Positions 1 to 8,980 of a DNA stretch of 64,000 nucleotides are shown one piece after another. The stretch is from Cryobacterium soli (GTDB lineage: Bacteria; Actinomycetota; Actinomycetes; Actinomycetales; Microbacteriaceae), in the NCBI RefSeq assembly GCF_003611035.1, contig NZ_CP030033.1, forward strand, positions 4,030,001 through 4,094,000, written 5' to 3'. The notes beneath the pieces were generated by a model. It made no database searches, had not been told where the DNA came from, and saw only the letters and a list, made by a program, of their open reading frames with translations. Made by a program: the position numbers and the translations under genes. How positions within the stretch are numbered: position 1 is the stretch's first letter; each line of letters begins with the position of its first letter.

Positions 1-30
1 GGGTCTCCCGTGGCCGACGCCCACGAGGCG

Positions 31-390
31 TCAGCCCTGTTCCCGGGCGCAGTCGATGCAGAGCTCGGCGGCCGGGCGGGCCTCCAGCCGTTCGCGGCCG
101 ATGGGTTCGCCCCGGCGCAGGCACAGACCGTAGCTGCCGTCGTCGATGCGGGCGAGGGCTGCGTCGATGGCGGCCAGGGCAACGGTCAGTTCGGCATGCA
201 CCCCCGCCCGCAACGACCACTCGTCCGAGAGGGTCGGACCCTCCGGATCGTGCTCGTCGTCGGCATCCGCCCCGCTGCGTGCGGCGCGCACATCGGCCAG
301 GCTCGCGCCTTGCCGGGCCAGCTCCTCCTCCAGCTCGGCTCGGCGCTGCCGCAGCAGCCCGGCGAAGTGGACCCTATCGGGGGCGTTCAT
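31..390 (-). CDS. TraR/DksA-family zinc-finger-like protein with degenerate zinc site
   Basis: 119 aa, starting 2 bp after the stop of the molybdoenzyme gene, so the two are probably co-transcribed. An N-terminal helical region is rich in Arg and Glu (residues about 5-30). The C-terminal half carries the DksA/TraR signature IDDGSYGLC followed by CIDCA. In this family four cysteines bind zinc (CxxC...CxxC). Here C90 is followed by LRR, so the second cysteine is Arg; the C-terminal CxxC is intact. Family members act on RNA polymerase in the stringent response or in phage control. With one zinc ligand missing, binding may be weakened or lost. A longer in-frame start exists upstream but would lie inside the neighbouring gene. 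Family call is solid; function is inferred. Confidence 0.8.
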   Translation of the reverse strand: MNAPDRVHFAGLLRQRRAELEEELARQGASLADVRAARSGADADDEHDPEGPTLSDEWSLRAGVHAELTVALAAIDAALARIDDGSYGLCLRRGEPIGRERLEARPAAELCIDCAREQG

Positions 391-392
391 CG

Positions 393-2048
393 TCAGGACA
401 CCGAGACGCTGATCTGGTGCAGGCCGGTGGCGCCGTCCGGCACCACATCGGCGGTCTTGCTGGTCTGCACCTCGCCGTTGGCGTCGGTGGCGCGCACCCG
501 CAGGGTGTGCGAACCCGCGGTGGCCGGCCAGTCCCAGCGCCACTGGCGCCAGGTGTCCACCGAGATCGCGTCGGCCAGCGTGGCCGCGTTCCAGTCGCCG
601 TCGTCGACCTGCACGTCCACGGCCGAGATGCCCACGTGCTGGCTCCACGCCACCCCGGCGACCGTGACAGCGCCCGCGGAGACCGTCGCGTTGTCCCGGG
701 GCACGTCGACGCGGGAGGACAGCTTCACCGGACCCTTCTCCGACCAGCCGCGGCCGGTCCAGTACGCCGTCTCCGTGTCGAATCGGGTGACCACGAGCTC
801 GGTGACCCACTTGGTGGCCGACACGTACCCGTAGAGACCGGGCACGACCATCCGCACCGGGTAGCCGTGCTCGAGCGGAAGCGGGTCGCCGTTCATGCCC
901 ACCGCGAGGATGGCGTTGCGGTCGTCGGTGAGGGCCTCGATCGGGGTGCTCGCCGTCCAGCCGTCCTGGCTGCGGGAGAGCACCATGTCGGCCTCGGCGA
1001 GCGGCACGGCCCGTGCGAGCAGCTCACGGATCGGGTAGCCGAGCCAGACCGCGTTGCCGATCAGGTCGCCGCCCACGTAGTTCGACACGCAGGTGAGCGT
1101 GGTCGTGCTCTCCTCCAGCGGCAGGGCCAGCAGCTGGGCGAAGTCGATCTGCACCTCGTTCTCCACCAGGCCGCTGATCTTCAGCGTCCAGGTGGACGGG
1201 TCGATGCGCGGCACGGCCAGGGCGGTGTCGATGCGGTAGAAGTCGGCGTTGGGGGTGATGATCGGCGACAGGCCGTCGATGTCGAACGACGCCCCGGCCG
1301 GAACGGGAGTGCCGGGCACGGCCGCCGCCGGCAGGGTGAACAGCGCCCGCGCGGCATCCGCGGCCCGGGTGCCCGCGGTCATCAGCTGCCCGGCGATCGC
1401 CGAGATCACGCCGATCCCGGCACCCGCACCGGTGTAGGCCAGAAACCGCCGCCGGTCCATCGCCGCACGCGACGCCGCCGCCGGGGTGACGGATGCGGGG
1501 CGGCCGGTTACTGCCGCTGCCGCCGCCGCCGCCGCCGCCGCGGCAGCGGCGGGCGCCTCGCTCGCGTGCAGACGGGTGGTGAGCATGGTCAGCAGCGTGG
1601 CGGCGACACCCGCGGCCACCACCGGCGGCACGGCATCGAGCGGTGCGGCTCCGGCACGGGTGAGGGCGGCGGCCAGTGCCACCAGGCCCACGGCGATCAC
1701 CAGGAACCGGCCCAGCGGTGGCCGGCGGTATTCGAGCAGCCCGGCGAAAGCGGCCAGCACCGCCGCGACCACGGCGATGCAGACGATCAGGACAACCTTG
1801 TCCGCCGTGCCGAACAGGCTGATGACCAGCTCTTTGAGCCAAGCCGGTGCGAGGTCGATGAGAAGCGAGCCCACCACGATCACCGGGCTGGCGCCGGGGG
1901 CGAGCAGCGCGGCGGCGAACTCCGCCAGGCCGAAGCCGGCGATGACGGCCGCGAGCCCGGCAACGGCAGGCAACCACCGGGCTCCCGGGCGCACCGCAGA
2001 CGCCCCGGTGGAGGGCGGCACAGGGGCGGGCACGTGCGGGTCGGACAT
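393..2048 (-). CDS. Membrane-anchored molybdopterin-dependent oxidoreductase (sulfite oxidase-like)
   Basis: 551 aa. The first 160 residues hold four or five hydrophobic segments. They are followed by an unusual poly-alanine run (about residues 167-179) and an internal twin-arginine-like motif RRRFLAYTG (about 199-207). The second half is a sulfite-oxidase-type molybdopterin domain with the likely molybdenum-ligating Cys320 in TLTCVSNYVGG, then an immunoglobulin-like dimerisation domain (about 440-545). The architecture suggests an extracytoplasmic oxidoreductase tethered by its N-terminal helices; the substrate is unknown. The DksA-like gene follows it directly. The start at 2048 faces the divergent helicase gene across a 159-bp gap. 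Confidence 0.9.
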   Translation of the reverse strand: MSDPHVPAPVPPSTGASAVRPGARWLPAVAGLAAVIAGFGLAEFAAALLAPGASPVIVVGSLLIDLAPAWLKELVISLFGTADKVVLIVCIAVVAAVLAAFAGLLEYRRPPLGRFLVIAVGLVALAAALTRAGAAPLDAVPPVVAAGVAATLLTMLTTRLHASEAPAAAAAAAAAAAAAVTGRPASVTPAAASRAAMDRRRFLAYTGAGAGIGVISAIAGQLMTAGTRAADAARALFTLPAAAVPGTPVPAGASFDIDGLSPIITPNADFYRIDTALAVPRIDPSTWTLKISGLVENEVQIDFAQLLALPLEESTTTLTCVSNYVGGDLIGNAVWLGYPIRELLARAVPLAEADMVLSRSQDGWTASTPIEALTDDRNAILAVGMNGDPLPLEHGYPVRMVVPGLYGYVSATKWVTELVVTRFDTETAYWTGRGWSEKGPVKLSSRVDVPRDNATVSAGAVTVAGVAWSQHVGISAVDVQVDDGDWNAATLADAISVDTWRQWRWDWPATAGSHTLRVRATDANGEVQTSKTADVVPDGATGLHQISVSVS

Positions 2049-2063
2049 GGGGTCAGCTTAGAT

Positions 2064-2111
2064 TCACAGGCTGTGAGCCGGGCGGGGTCGCGCTTACGAA
2101 TCTCTTACGAA
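2064..2111. promoter_or_regulatory. Candidate operator cluster in the divergent molybdoenzyme/helicase intergenic region
   Basis: Two patterns lie just upstream of the molybdoenzyme start. A perfect 13-nt palindrome occupies 2064-2076 (TCACAG, central G, CTGTGA). Two copies of CTTACGAA occupy 2093-2100 and 2104-2111, one helical turn apart. The first resembles a dimeric repressor site and the second a response-regulator direct repeat. No binding protein can be named. Confidence 0.3.
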
Positions 2112-2207
2112 AATGCCCGGCCATCCAGCCGATACCCGCCGTGCCGGTGGTCGGACGCTGCAGAGGCGCAGTCCAGCACGCCTCCGGATAGGGGAGTATT
2201 GGGGATC

Positions 2208-4721
2208 ATGGCAACCCTCACCGCCCTTCCGCACGTCACCGATCCGGACCTGCTCTTCGAGGCCTTCGAACTCTGGGCGGCGGACGCGGGCCTGCGGCTC
2301 TATCCGGCGCAGGAGGAGGCGGTCATCGAGATCGTCTCAGGCGCCAACCTGATCCTCTCCACGCCCACCGGCACAGGGAAGTCGCTCGTGGCCGTCGGTG
2401 CGCACTTCATGGCGCTCTCGGCCGGGAAACGCAGCTTCTACACGGCCCCGATCAAGGCGCTGGTGAGCGAGAAGTTCTTCGCGCTGGTGGAGATCTTCGG
2501 CGCCGAGAACGTGGGCATGATGACGGGCGACTCGTCGGTCAACTCCGACGCCCCGATCATCTGCTGCACCGCCGAGATCCTCGCCAACCTGGCCCTCCGC
2601 AACGGCGAGGACACCCCGGTCGACCAGGTCGTCATGGACGAGTTCCACTTCTATTCAGACCCCGACCGCGGCTGGGCCTGGCAGGTGCCGCTGTTGCTGC
2701 TGCCGCGCGTGCAGTTCATCCTCATGTCGGCCACCCTGGGTGACGTCACCGACATCGCGGCCGACCTGTCCCGCCGCACCAACCGCGACACGGCCGTCGT
2801 CACCGGAGTCGAACGGCCCGTGCCGCTGCACTACTTCTACGAGACCACGCCCGTGCACGAGACCGTGGAGGACCTGATCAAGACCGGCCAGGCTCCCGTG
2901 TACATCGTGCACTTCGCGCAGGCCGCCGCCCTCGAGCGCGCGCAGGCGCTCTCCAGCGTCAAGGTGGTCACCAAGGAGCAGAAGGAGGCCATCGCCGACC
3001 TCATCGGCGAGTTCCGCTTCACGACCAGCTTCGGCAAGACCCTGTCCCGGCTGATCCGGATGGGCATCGGCGTGCACCACGCCGGCATGCTGCCCAAATA
3101 CCGCCGGCTGGTGGAGCAGCTCGCCCAGCGCGGCCTGCTGCGCGTGATCTGCGGCACCGACACCCTCGGCGTGGGCATCAACGTGCCCATCCGCACCGTG
3201 CTGTTCACGGCCCTGACCAAGTACGACGGCGTCAAGATGCGCCAGCTCAACGCCCGGGAGTTCCACCAGATCGCCGGCCGCGCGGGCCGCGCCGGCTACG
3301 ACACCGCGGGCACCGTGATGGTGCAGGCGCCAGACCACGAGACCGAGAACCTCAAGGCCATCGAGAAGGCCGGCGACGACCCCAAGAAGAAGCGCAAGAT
3401 CGTGCGCAAGCGCGCGCCGGAGGGTTTCGTCTCCTGGGGCGAACCGTCGTTCCGGCGCCTCGTCGACGCCGAACCGGAGACCCTCACCTCGAGCATGCAG
3501 ATGACCAGTGCCATGCTCATCAACGTCATCGCCCGCGGCGGCGACGCGTTCGCGAATGTCTACTCGCTGGTGTTCGACAACCACGAGCCCTGGAAGCGCC
3601 AGCTCGCCCACGCCCGCCGAGCCCTGGGCATCTACAAGACCCTGCGCGCGGCCGGGATCGTGGAGCAGCGTGTCGACGAGAGCACCGGCCGAATAGACAT
3701 CCGTCTCACCGTGGACCTGCAGGCCAACTTCGCGCTCAACCAGCCGCTGTCGCCGTTCGCGCTGGCCGCGTTCGACCTGCTCGATATCGAGGCTCCTACC
3801 TACGCCCTCGACATGATCTCGATCCTCGAGTCCACTCTCGACGACCCCCGCCCGGTGCTGATGGGCCAGCAGTTCGCGGCCCGCGGCGAGGCCGTGAACG
3901 CGATGAAGAGCGAGGGCATCGAGTACGACCAGCGCATGGAGCTGCTCGAGGAGATCACCTGGCCCAAGCCGCTGGACGAGCTGCTCAGCTACGCGTTCGA
4001 GACCTACAAGCAGTCCCAGCCGTGGATCGCGGACTTTCCGCTGCGGCCCAAGACCGTGGTGCGCGACATGTACGAGCGGGCCATGTCGTTCGGCGAGTTC
4101 GTGGCGTACTACAAACTCGCCCGCAGCGAGGGCGTGGTGCTGCGCTACCTCTCGGATGCCTACAGGGCCGCCCGGCAGACCATCCCCGACGAAGCCAAGA
4201 CCGAAGACCTGCTCGACCTGATCGAGTGGCTCGGCGAACTGGTGCGCCAGGTGGACTCCAGCCTGCTCGACGAGTGGGAGGAACTCATCCACCCCGACCT
4301 GGCCGCGCACGAGTCCACCGCGCACGCCGTCGTGCCGCCCGCACCGCACCGGCTCACCACCAACACCCGGGCGTTCCGCATCCTGGTGCGCAACGAGCTC
4401 TTCCGCCGGGTGCAGCTGGCCGCGCTGGAGAACTACGACGCGCTCGGCGACCTCGACCGCGAGCACGGCTTCGGGGCGGATGCCTGGGCCGACGCCATGG
4501 ACGGCTACTACGCCGAGCACGACGAGCTGCTGGCCGGCGCGAACGCCCGCGGCGCCGGGCTCCTGATCCTCGACGAGGGCGCCTCGGTGTGGACCGCCCG
4601 GCAGATCTTCGACGACCCGGCCGGCGACCACGACTGGGGAATCAGCGCAGAGATCGACCTGGCCGAGTCCGACGAGCTGGGCGTGCCGGCCCTGAAAGTC
4701 ACCGGAATCAACCGGCTCTGA
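2208..4721 (+). CDS. DEAD/DEAH-box helicase, Ski2/Mtr4-like, with DUF3516-type C-terminus
   Basis: 837 aa. Superfamily 2 helicase motifs are visible in order: Walker A STPTGTGKS (about 51-59), motif II DEFH (about 144-147), SATLGD (motif III) and GRAGRAGYD (motif VI). A basic patch KKKRKIVRKR follows the helicase core. The long C-terminal region matches the DUF3516-containing helicases common in actinobacteria. It probably unwinds structured RNA or RNA-DNA duplexes using ATP; the partner is unknown. The ATG at 2208 was chosen because it follows a G-rich ribosome-binding sequence. The reading frame stays open far upstream, but that part is antisense to the molybdoenzyme gene. Confidence 0.9.
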   Translation: MATLTALPHVTDPDLLFEAFELWAADAGLRLYPAQEEAVIEIVSGANLILSTPTGTGKSLVAVGAHFMALSAGKRSFYTAPIKALVSEKFFALVEIFGAENVGMMTGDSSVNSDAPIICCTAEILANLALRNGEDTPVDQVVMDEFHFYSDPDRGWAWQVPLLLLPRVQFILMSATLGDVTDIAADLSRRTNRDTAVVTGVERPVPLHYFYETTPVHETVEDLIKTGQAPVYIVHFAQAAALERAQALSSVKVVTKEQKEAIADLIGEFRFTTSFGKTLSRLIRMGIGVHHAGMLPKYRRLVEQLAQRGLLRVICGTDTLGVGINVPIRTVLFTALTKYDGVKMRQLNAREFHQIAGRAGRAGYDTAGTVMVQAPDHETENLKAIEKAGDDPKKKRKIVRKRAPEGFVSWGEPSFRRLVDAEPETLTSSMQMTSAMLINVIARGGDAFANVYSLVFDNHEPWKRQLAHARRALGIYKTLRAAGIVEQRVDESTGRIDIRLTVDLQANFALNQPLSPFALAAFDLLDIEAPTYALDMISILESTLDDPRPVLMGQQFAARGEAVNAMKSEGIEYDQRMELLEEITWPKPLDELLSYAFETYKQSQPWIADFPLRPKTVVRDMYERAMSFGEFVAYYKLARSEGVVLRYLSDAYRAARQTIPDEAKTEDLLDLIEWLGELVRQVDSSLLDEWEELIHPDLAAHESTAHAVVPPAPHRLTTNTRAFRILVRNELFRRVQLAALENYDALGDLDREHGFGADAWADAMDGYYAEHDELLAGANARGAGLLILDEGASVWTARQIFDDPAGDHDWGISAEIDLAESDELGVPALKVTGINRL

Positions 4722-4743
4722 CTCCGCGAGAACAGGAACCCGT

Positions 4744-5226
4744 ATGGATGCACCGAAGAAGCGCCTGGCCGTGTCCACCGACACCCTCGACGCCGTCGAC
4801 CTGGGCCTGCTCGGGCTGCTGCGCTCCAATGCCCGGCTGTCGAACGCCGCCCTGGCCGCCTCGGTGGGCATCGCGGCGTCCACCTGCCTCGAACGCGTGC
4901 GGTCGCTGGTGAGCCGCGGGGTGATCCGCCGCTTCACGGTGGATGTCAACCCTGCCGCGCTCGGCCTGGGCGTGCAGGCGCTGATCAGCATCAACATCCA
5001 CTCCGGGGCGAGGTCGCAGATCACCCCGTTCGCCACGCGCATCCGGGAACTGCCCGAGGTCGTGCAGTTCTTCTTCGTCGGCGGCAACGAGGATTTCCTC
5101 GTGCACGTGGCCGTGCGCGACACCGACGGGTTGCGCCGGTTCGTCGTCGACAACCTCTCGGCCGATCCGGTGGTGGCGGCCACCCGCACAAGCATCATCT
5201 TCGACCACGTGTCGCCGCCGCTCTAG
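4744..5226 (+). CDS. Lrp/AsnC-family transcriptional regulator
   Basis: 160 aa, the usual Lrp length. An N-terminal winged helix-turn-helix (about residues 15-65, including LSNAALAASVGIAASTCLERVRSL in the family pattern) precedes a C-terminal RAM-type ligand-sensing domain with the typical FFVGGNEDFLVHV segment. Such proteins form octamers and respond to amino acids. The gene lies 22 bp after the helicase and 23 bp before a Gfo/Idh/MocA dehydrogenase, so it could be read from the helicase promoter. The effector cannot be told from sequence. Confidence 0.9.
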   Translation: MDAPKKRLAVSTDTLDAVDLGLLGLLRSNARLSNAALAASVGIAASTCLERVRSLVSRGVIRRFTVDVNPAALGLGVQALISINIHSGARSQITPFATRIRELPEVVQFFFVGGNEDFLVHVAVRDTDGLRRFVVDNLSADPVVAATRTSIIFDHVSPPL

Positions 5227-5249
5227 CCGGAAGGGCGTAACCTCGGGCC

Positions 5250-6419
5250 ATGGCCTCTTCAGACATCCAGCCGGAATCCCCGATCAACCCGCCGAAGCCC
5301 GCCCCAAGGCCTGGACCGCGACCCGGACCTGGGCCTCAGCAGGGCACGACGCCGGGCACCGCGCCCGCCCCCGTCACCCGGGCGGCGTTGACCGGGCCGA
5401 TCCGCGCGGCGGTCATCGGCTACGGCCTGTCCGGCCGGGTCTTCCATGCGCCGTTCCTCGCGGCGAACCCCGACTTCACCCTCGCCGCGATCGTGACCGG
5501 TGATGCGGAGCGCGCCGAGCGCGCCAGCCAGAGCTACCCGGGCGTGCGCATCGTGCCAAGCAGTGAGGCACTGTTCGCCCAAGCCGCCGACCTCGATCTT
5601 GTGGTCATCGGCACCCCGCCGGAGACCCACGTGGCCTTGGCGAACGCCGCCCTCGACGCCGGCCTCGCCGTCGTCATCGACAAGCCGTTCTCGGTCGACT
5701 CCGAACAGGGCTGGGCCCTGGTCAACCGGGCCGACAGCCTGGGCCTGCCACTCACCGTGTTCCAGAACCGCCGTTGGGACGGCGACTTCCTCACCCTCCG
5801 CGCCCTGCTGGGCACCGGGGCGCTCGGCGACGTCTACACGTTCGAGTCGCGCTTCGAGTTCTTCAAGCCCGGCCCGCCCCGCAGCTGGAAGGCCGCCGCC
5901 ACCCCGTCGGCCGGCGGCGGCGTGTTGTTCGACCTCGGAGCGCACCTGATCGACCAGGCGGTTCAGCTGTTCGGACCGGTCGACGACGTCACCGCCGAGC
6001 TGAACATCCGTCGTCCCGACGGCGTCGCCGACGACGACACCTTCGTGTCGTTGCATCACGGCTCCGGGGTGCGATCGCACCTGTGGATGAGCTCCTTCAC
6101 GGCTCAGGCAGGCCCGCGCTACCGGGTGCTCGGTTCCGCTGCAGCGTATGTGAAATGGGGGCTCGACGGCCAGGAGGCGGCCATCCAGGCCGGCAACCTG
6201 CCCGGCGACCCCGGCTTCGGGATCGAACCAGAGAGCACCTGGGGACGGCTCGGAGCCGATGGCGCGACCCAGGCCGTACCCGCGCTGCCGGGCCAGTACG
6301 TCGCGTTCTACGCGGCACTGGCGGACGCTCTGCTCCGGGGTGGACCGTTGCCGGTCGAGCCGGGCGACGCCGTGCGCACGATCGAGCTCATCGAACGCAT
6401 CCACAACGCGGCTCGTTGA
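5250..6419 (+). CDS. Gfo/Idh/MocA-family NAD(P)-dependent oxidoreductase
   Basis: 389 aa. Residues 1-45 are a proline-rich, probably disordered extension that is unusual for the family. The Rossmann fold begins at AAVIGYGLSGRVFHAPF, and the family's EKP motif appears as DKPFSVD. The C-terminal domain shows the typical GGGVLFDLGAHLIDQA segment. Members oxidise or reduce sugars, inositols or related polyols; specificity is not evident. The nearest neighbours give no sugar-pathway context. The gene ends 15 bp from the convergent LysM lipoprotein gene. The annotated ATG is the first start in frame; the proline-rich leader might be shorter in reality. Confidence 0.85.
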   Translation: MASSDIQPESPINPPKPAPRPGPRPGPGPQQGTTPGTAPAPVTRAALTGPIRAAVIGYGLSGRVFHAPFLAANPDFTLAAIVTGDAERAERASQSYPGVRIVPSSEALFAQAADLDLVVIGTPPETHVALANAALDAGLAVVIDKPFSVDSEQGWALVNRADSLGLPLTVFQNRRWDGDFLTLRALLGTGALGDVYTFESRFEFFKPGPPRSWKAAATPSAGGGVLFDLGAHLIDQAVQLFGPVDDVTAELNIRRPDGVADDDTFVSLHHGSGVRSHLWMSSFTAQAGPRYRVLGSAAAYVKWGLDGQEAAIQAGNLPGDPGFGIEPESTWGRLGADGATQAVPALPGQYVAFYAALADALLRGGPLPVEPGDAVRTIELIERIHNAAR

Positions 6420-6434
6420 ACGCGGCGGGGCACA

Positions 6435-6917
6435 TCAGCCCGTCGTCGTCCAGTCCAGGTTGATCACCTGGCGCAGGCGGATGTTCTCGCCGAGGCCAGA
6501 GACCGAGGGGTTCATCCGGAGGAGCTGTTGCATCGGCAGGTCGAAGCGCTGGGCGATGTCGAAGAACGTGTCGCCCTCGATGACCGTGTAACTCACCAGG
6601 TTGCCGGCGTCGTCCCGCACCGGGGCGGCCTCGGCGCCGGGAACGGCGCCGTTGTCGTATGCGGGGCCCTCCGGCAGCGGCACGTCGGGCACGTCGGCGT
6701 TGGGCACCAGCGGGTCAGGTTCCGGTTCCGCGACGGGCGGTGTGGTGGGCGTCGGCGTGGCGGTGGGCGTCGGAGTGGGAGTCGGCGTCGGCGTGATGAC
6801 GATCGTCTGGGTCACCACGGGAGCCGGCGCGGTGGCGCAGCCGCTCAGGACCAACGCGGCCACGGCGAACACGGCGACAGTGAACGCACGTCGTGCGGTG
6901 AACATCGAATCGGTCAT
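6435..6917 (-). CDS. LysM-domain lipoprotein
   Basis: 160 aa. The N-terminus is a lipoprotein signal with lipobox LSGC (Cys about residue 27), so the mature protein is probably lipid-anchored to the outer face of the membrane. A Thr-Pro-rich spacer (TPTPTPTPT, residues about 43-60) is encoded by a short tandem repeat. A single LysM module occupies the C-terminus (YTVIEGDTFFDIAQRF to the end) and should bind peptidoglycan. No catalytic domain is present, so a structural or scaffold role is likely. Met5 is an alternative start. The gene is monocistronic and convergent with the dehydrogenase gene. Confidence 0.85.
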   Translation of the reverse strand: MTDSMFTARRAFTVAVFAVAALVLSGCATAPAPVVTQTIVITPTPTPTPTPTATPTPTTPPVAEPEPDPLVPNADVPDVPLPEGPAYDNGAVPGAEAAPVRDDAGNLVSYTVIEGDTFFDIAQRFDLPMQQLLRMNPSVSGLGENIRLRQVINLDWTTTG

Positions 6918-6995
6918 GGTGTACCCCCGAGAACACAGCTTAGGTCAGGGAATACGTTCACGGGACCGCGAAAGGTGCCCACTTCGGGTGCGGGC

Positions 6996-8384
6996 TCAGC
7001 ACTCGATGACGTTGACGGCGAGGCCGCCCTCGCTGGTCTCCTTGTACTTGGTCATCATGTCCAAGCCGGTCTGCCGCATGGTCTCGATCACGGTGTCCAG
7101 CGACACCAGGTGGGTGCCGTCGCCGTGCAGGGCCAGCCGGGCCGCCGAGACCGCGGTGGAAGCGGCGATGGCGTTGCGTTCGATGCAGGGCACCTGCACG
7201 AGCCCGCCGACGGGATCGCAGGTGAGTCCGAGGTGGTGCTCCATGGCGATCTCCGCCGCGTTCTCCACCTGGCGCGGGGTGCCGCCCAGCACCGCGCAGA
7301 GCGCCCCGGCGGCCATCGCGCAGGCCGAGCCCACCTCGGCCTGGCAGCCGCCCTCCGCGCCGGAGATCGACGCGTTCGCCTTGACGAGCGAGCCGATGGC
7401 CACGGCGGTGAGCAGGAACCGACGGATCCCGTCGGTCGAGGCCCCTGGCACAAAACGGAGGTAGTAGTGCGCGACGGCGGGGATGATGCCCGCGGCGCCG
7501 TTGGTGGGCGCCGTCACGACCCGGCCGCCCGAGGCGTTCTCCTCGTTCACCGCGAGGGCGAAGGCGTGCAGCCACTCGGTCGAGGTGTCCCGTTCCCGCA
7601 GCGGCAGCCCGTCATATTCTTCCAGTTGCATACGTATGGCGGAGGCGCGGCGCTTGACGCCGAGTCCGCCGGGAAGGGTGCCGTCGACGTGCAGGCCGGC
7701 CTCGACGCAGGCGTGCATGGCTGCCCAGATGGCGTCCAACCCGGCATCGAGGCGGTCAGCACCGTGCACGGCCTCCTCATTGGCCCTGGCCACATCGCAG
7801 ATACCGATTCCATGGCTGTCGCAGAGCTCGAGCAGAGCTGCGCTCGACGTGTACGGCATCGGCTGCTCCACGGTGGCGCCCGGGCGAACGGGGTCGCCGT
7901 CGCGGCGGATGAAGCCGCCGCCGATCGAGTAGTAGGTCTCCTCGAGAACGGCCGTCGCCGAGTCGTCGGAGCCGTAGGCCGTGAGCGTCATCGCGTTCGG
8001 GTGCCCGGGGAGCCGGGTGCGCGGTTCGAACACCACATCGCTCTTCCGCACGGGTACCGGATGGCTGCCGTTCAGCAGCAACGTCGCACCGTCGGGGAGG
8101 TGCGCCCAGAGGTTCCGCACCTCATCGGGGTCGCACAGCTCGGGGCGGAGGCCGGCGAGACCGGCCAGCACGGCATCCGGGGTGCCGTGGCCGAGGCCGG
8201 TGGACCCGAGCGAGCCGAAGAGCGAGCACGTGATGCGTGCCACGTCGCCGATGCGCCCGCTCGCGGCCAGATTCTCGGCGAAAGCACGGGCGGCCCGCAT
8301 CGGGCCGACGGTGTGGGAACTGGATGGACCGATTCCGATGGAGAAGAGGTCGAGAGCCGATACGTACGCAGTCACCCGCTCCAT
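6996..8384 (-). CDS. sdaA: L-serine ammonia-lyase (iron-sulfur L-serine dehydratase)
   Basis: 462 aa, the length expected for the single-chain bacterial enzyme. It converts L-serine to pyruvate and ammonia with a [4Fe-4S] cluster. The beta-domain start SALDLFSIGIGPSSSHTVGP and the alpha-domain segments GGCQAEVGSACAMAAGAL and CDPVGGLVQVPC carry conserved cysteines in the family positions. The start was set at the ATG (MERVTAYVSALD), which matches family N-termini; the open frame upstream overlaps the next gene. The gene lies 26 bp downstream of the CoA-binding protein and may share its transcript with the sulfhydrylase, placing serine breakdown next to sulfur amino-acid synthesis. Confidence 0.95.
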   Translation of the reverse strand: MERVTAYVSALDLFSIGIGPSSSHTVGPMRAARAFAENLAASGRIGDVARITCSLFGSLGSTGLGHGTPDAVLAGLAGLRPELCDPDEVRNLWAHLPDGATLLLNGSHPVPVRKSDVVFEPRTRLPGHPNAMTLTAYGSDDSATAVLEETYYSIGGGFIRRDGDPVRPGATVEQPMPYTSSAALLELCDSHGIGICDVARANEEAVHGADRLDAGLDAIWAAMHACVEAGLHVDGTLPGGLGVKRRASAIRMQLEEYDGLPLRERDTSTEWLHAFALAVNEENASGGRVVTAPTNGAAGIIPAVAHYYLRFVPGASTDGIRRFLLTAVAIGSLVKANASISGAEGGCQAEVGSACAMAAGALCAVLGGTPRQVENAAEIAMEHHLGLTCDPVGGLVQVPCIERNAIAASTAVSAARLALHGDGTHLVSLDTVIETMRQTGLDMMTKYKETSEGGLAVNVIEC

Positions 8385-8410
8385 CGTACGCGGGCGGCGT
8401 CGCCGGGCGG

Positions 8411-8980
8411 CTACCGGATGGTCTTGCGGGCCGTGATCTGCCCGGTGTCGAAGCCGAGCAGGTGCAGGCCGCCGTGGAAGCGGGCGTGCTCGATCTTGAT
8501 GCAGCGGTCCATCACGATGGTGAGGCCCTTCGACTCGCCGTACTCGGCGGCCTCCTGGTTCCAGATGCCCAGCTGCACCCAGACGGTCTTCGCGCCGACC
8601 GCGAGGGCGTCGTCCACGACCTGGGGAATGTCGGAGGCCTTGCGGAACACGTCGACGATGTCGGGCACCTCCGGCAGCGAGGCCAGGTCGGGGTAGGCTT
8701 TCTGGCCGAGGATGGTGTCGGCGCGCGGGTTGACGAAGTAGACCCGGTAGTCGCTCGACTGCTGCAGGTAGGTGCCGACGAAGTAGCTCGAGCGGGCCGG
8801 GTTGGGGGAGGCGCCCACGATGGCGACCGATTTCGCCGAGCGCAGGATGCCCAGGCGCGCCTTGGCGTCCGGTCCCTCCCAGGTGCGCTGAGTGCGCAGC
8901 AGCTTGGCCAAGGGGGAGTTCGTGGGCACGCTGCAGCTGAGCCCATTGGTCAGCTGCACCTGCTCGGTCTCGGCGCTCAT
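8411..8980 (-). CDS. CoA-binding-domain protein (YccU-like)
   Basis: 189 aa. A Rossmann-type CoA-binding domain is seen from about residue 45 (SVAIVGASPNPARSSYF) to the end, with the conserved ending VMDRCIKIEHARF. It is a stand-alone version of the N-terminal domain of succinyl-CoA synthetase alpha chains, without the catalytic domain. Its start codon overlaps the stop of the O-acetylhomoserine sulfhydrylase gene (ATGA), so translation is probably coupled. Such pairs recur in actinobacteria, suggesting a link to acyl-homoserine or CoA metabolism, but no reaction is established for the family. Confidence 0.85.
   Translation of the reverse strand: MSAETEQVQLTNGLSCSVPTNSPLAKLLRTQRTWEGPDAKARLGILRSAKSVAIVGASPNPARSSYFVGTYLQQSSDYRVYFVNPRADTILGQKAYPDLASLPEVPDIVDVFRKASDIPQVVDDALAVGAKTVWVQLGIWNQEAAEYGESKGLTIVMDRCIKIEHARFHGGLHLLGFDTGQITARKTIR

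Noticed and set aside
279..2207. Long open frame extending the helicase upstream
   Set aside because: It is antisense to the molybdoenzyme, has Arg/Gly/Pro-rich shadow composition, and the helicase family starts at the 2208 ATG.
2655..5198. 847-codon open frame antisense to the helicase and Lrp genes
   Set aside because: High-GC third-position effect; no recognisable domain, and both sense genes are clear.
6730..6800. Short tandem repeat as a CRISPR or VNTR locus
   Set aside because: It encodes the Thr-Pro spacer of the LysM lipoprotein; units are 6 bp and imperfect.
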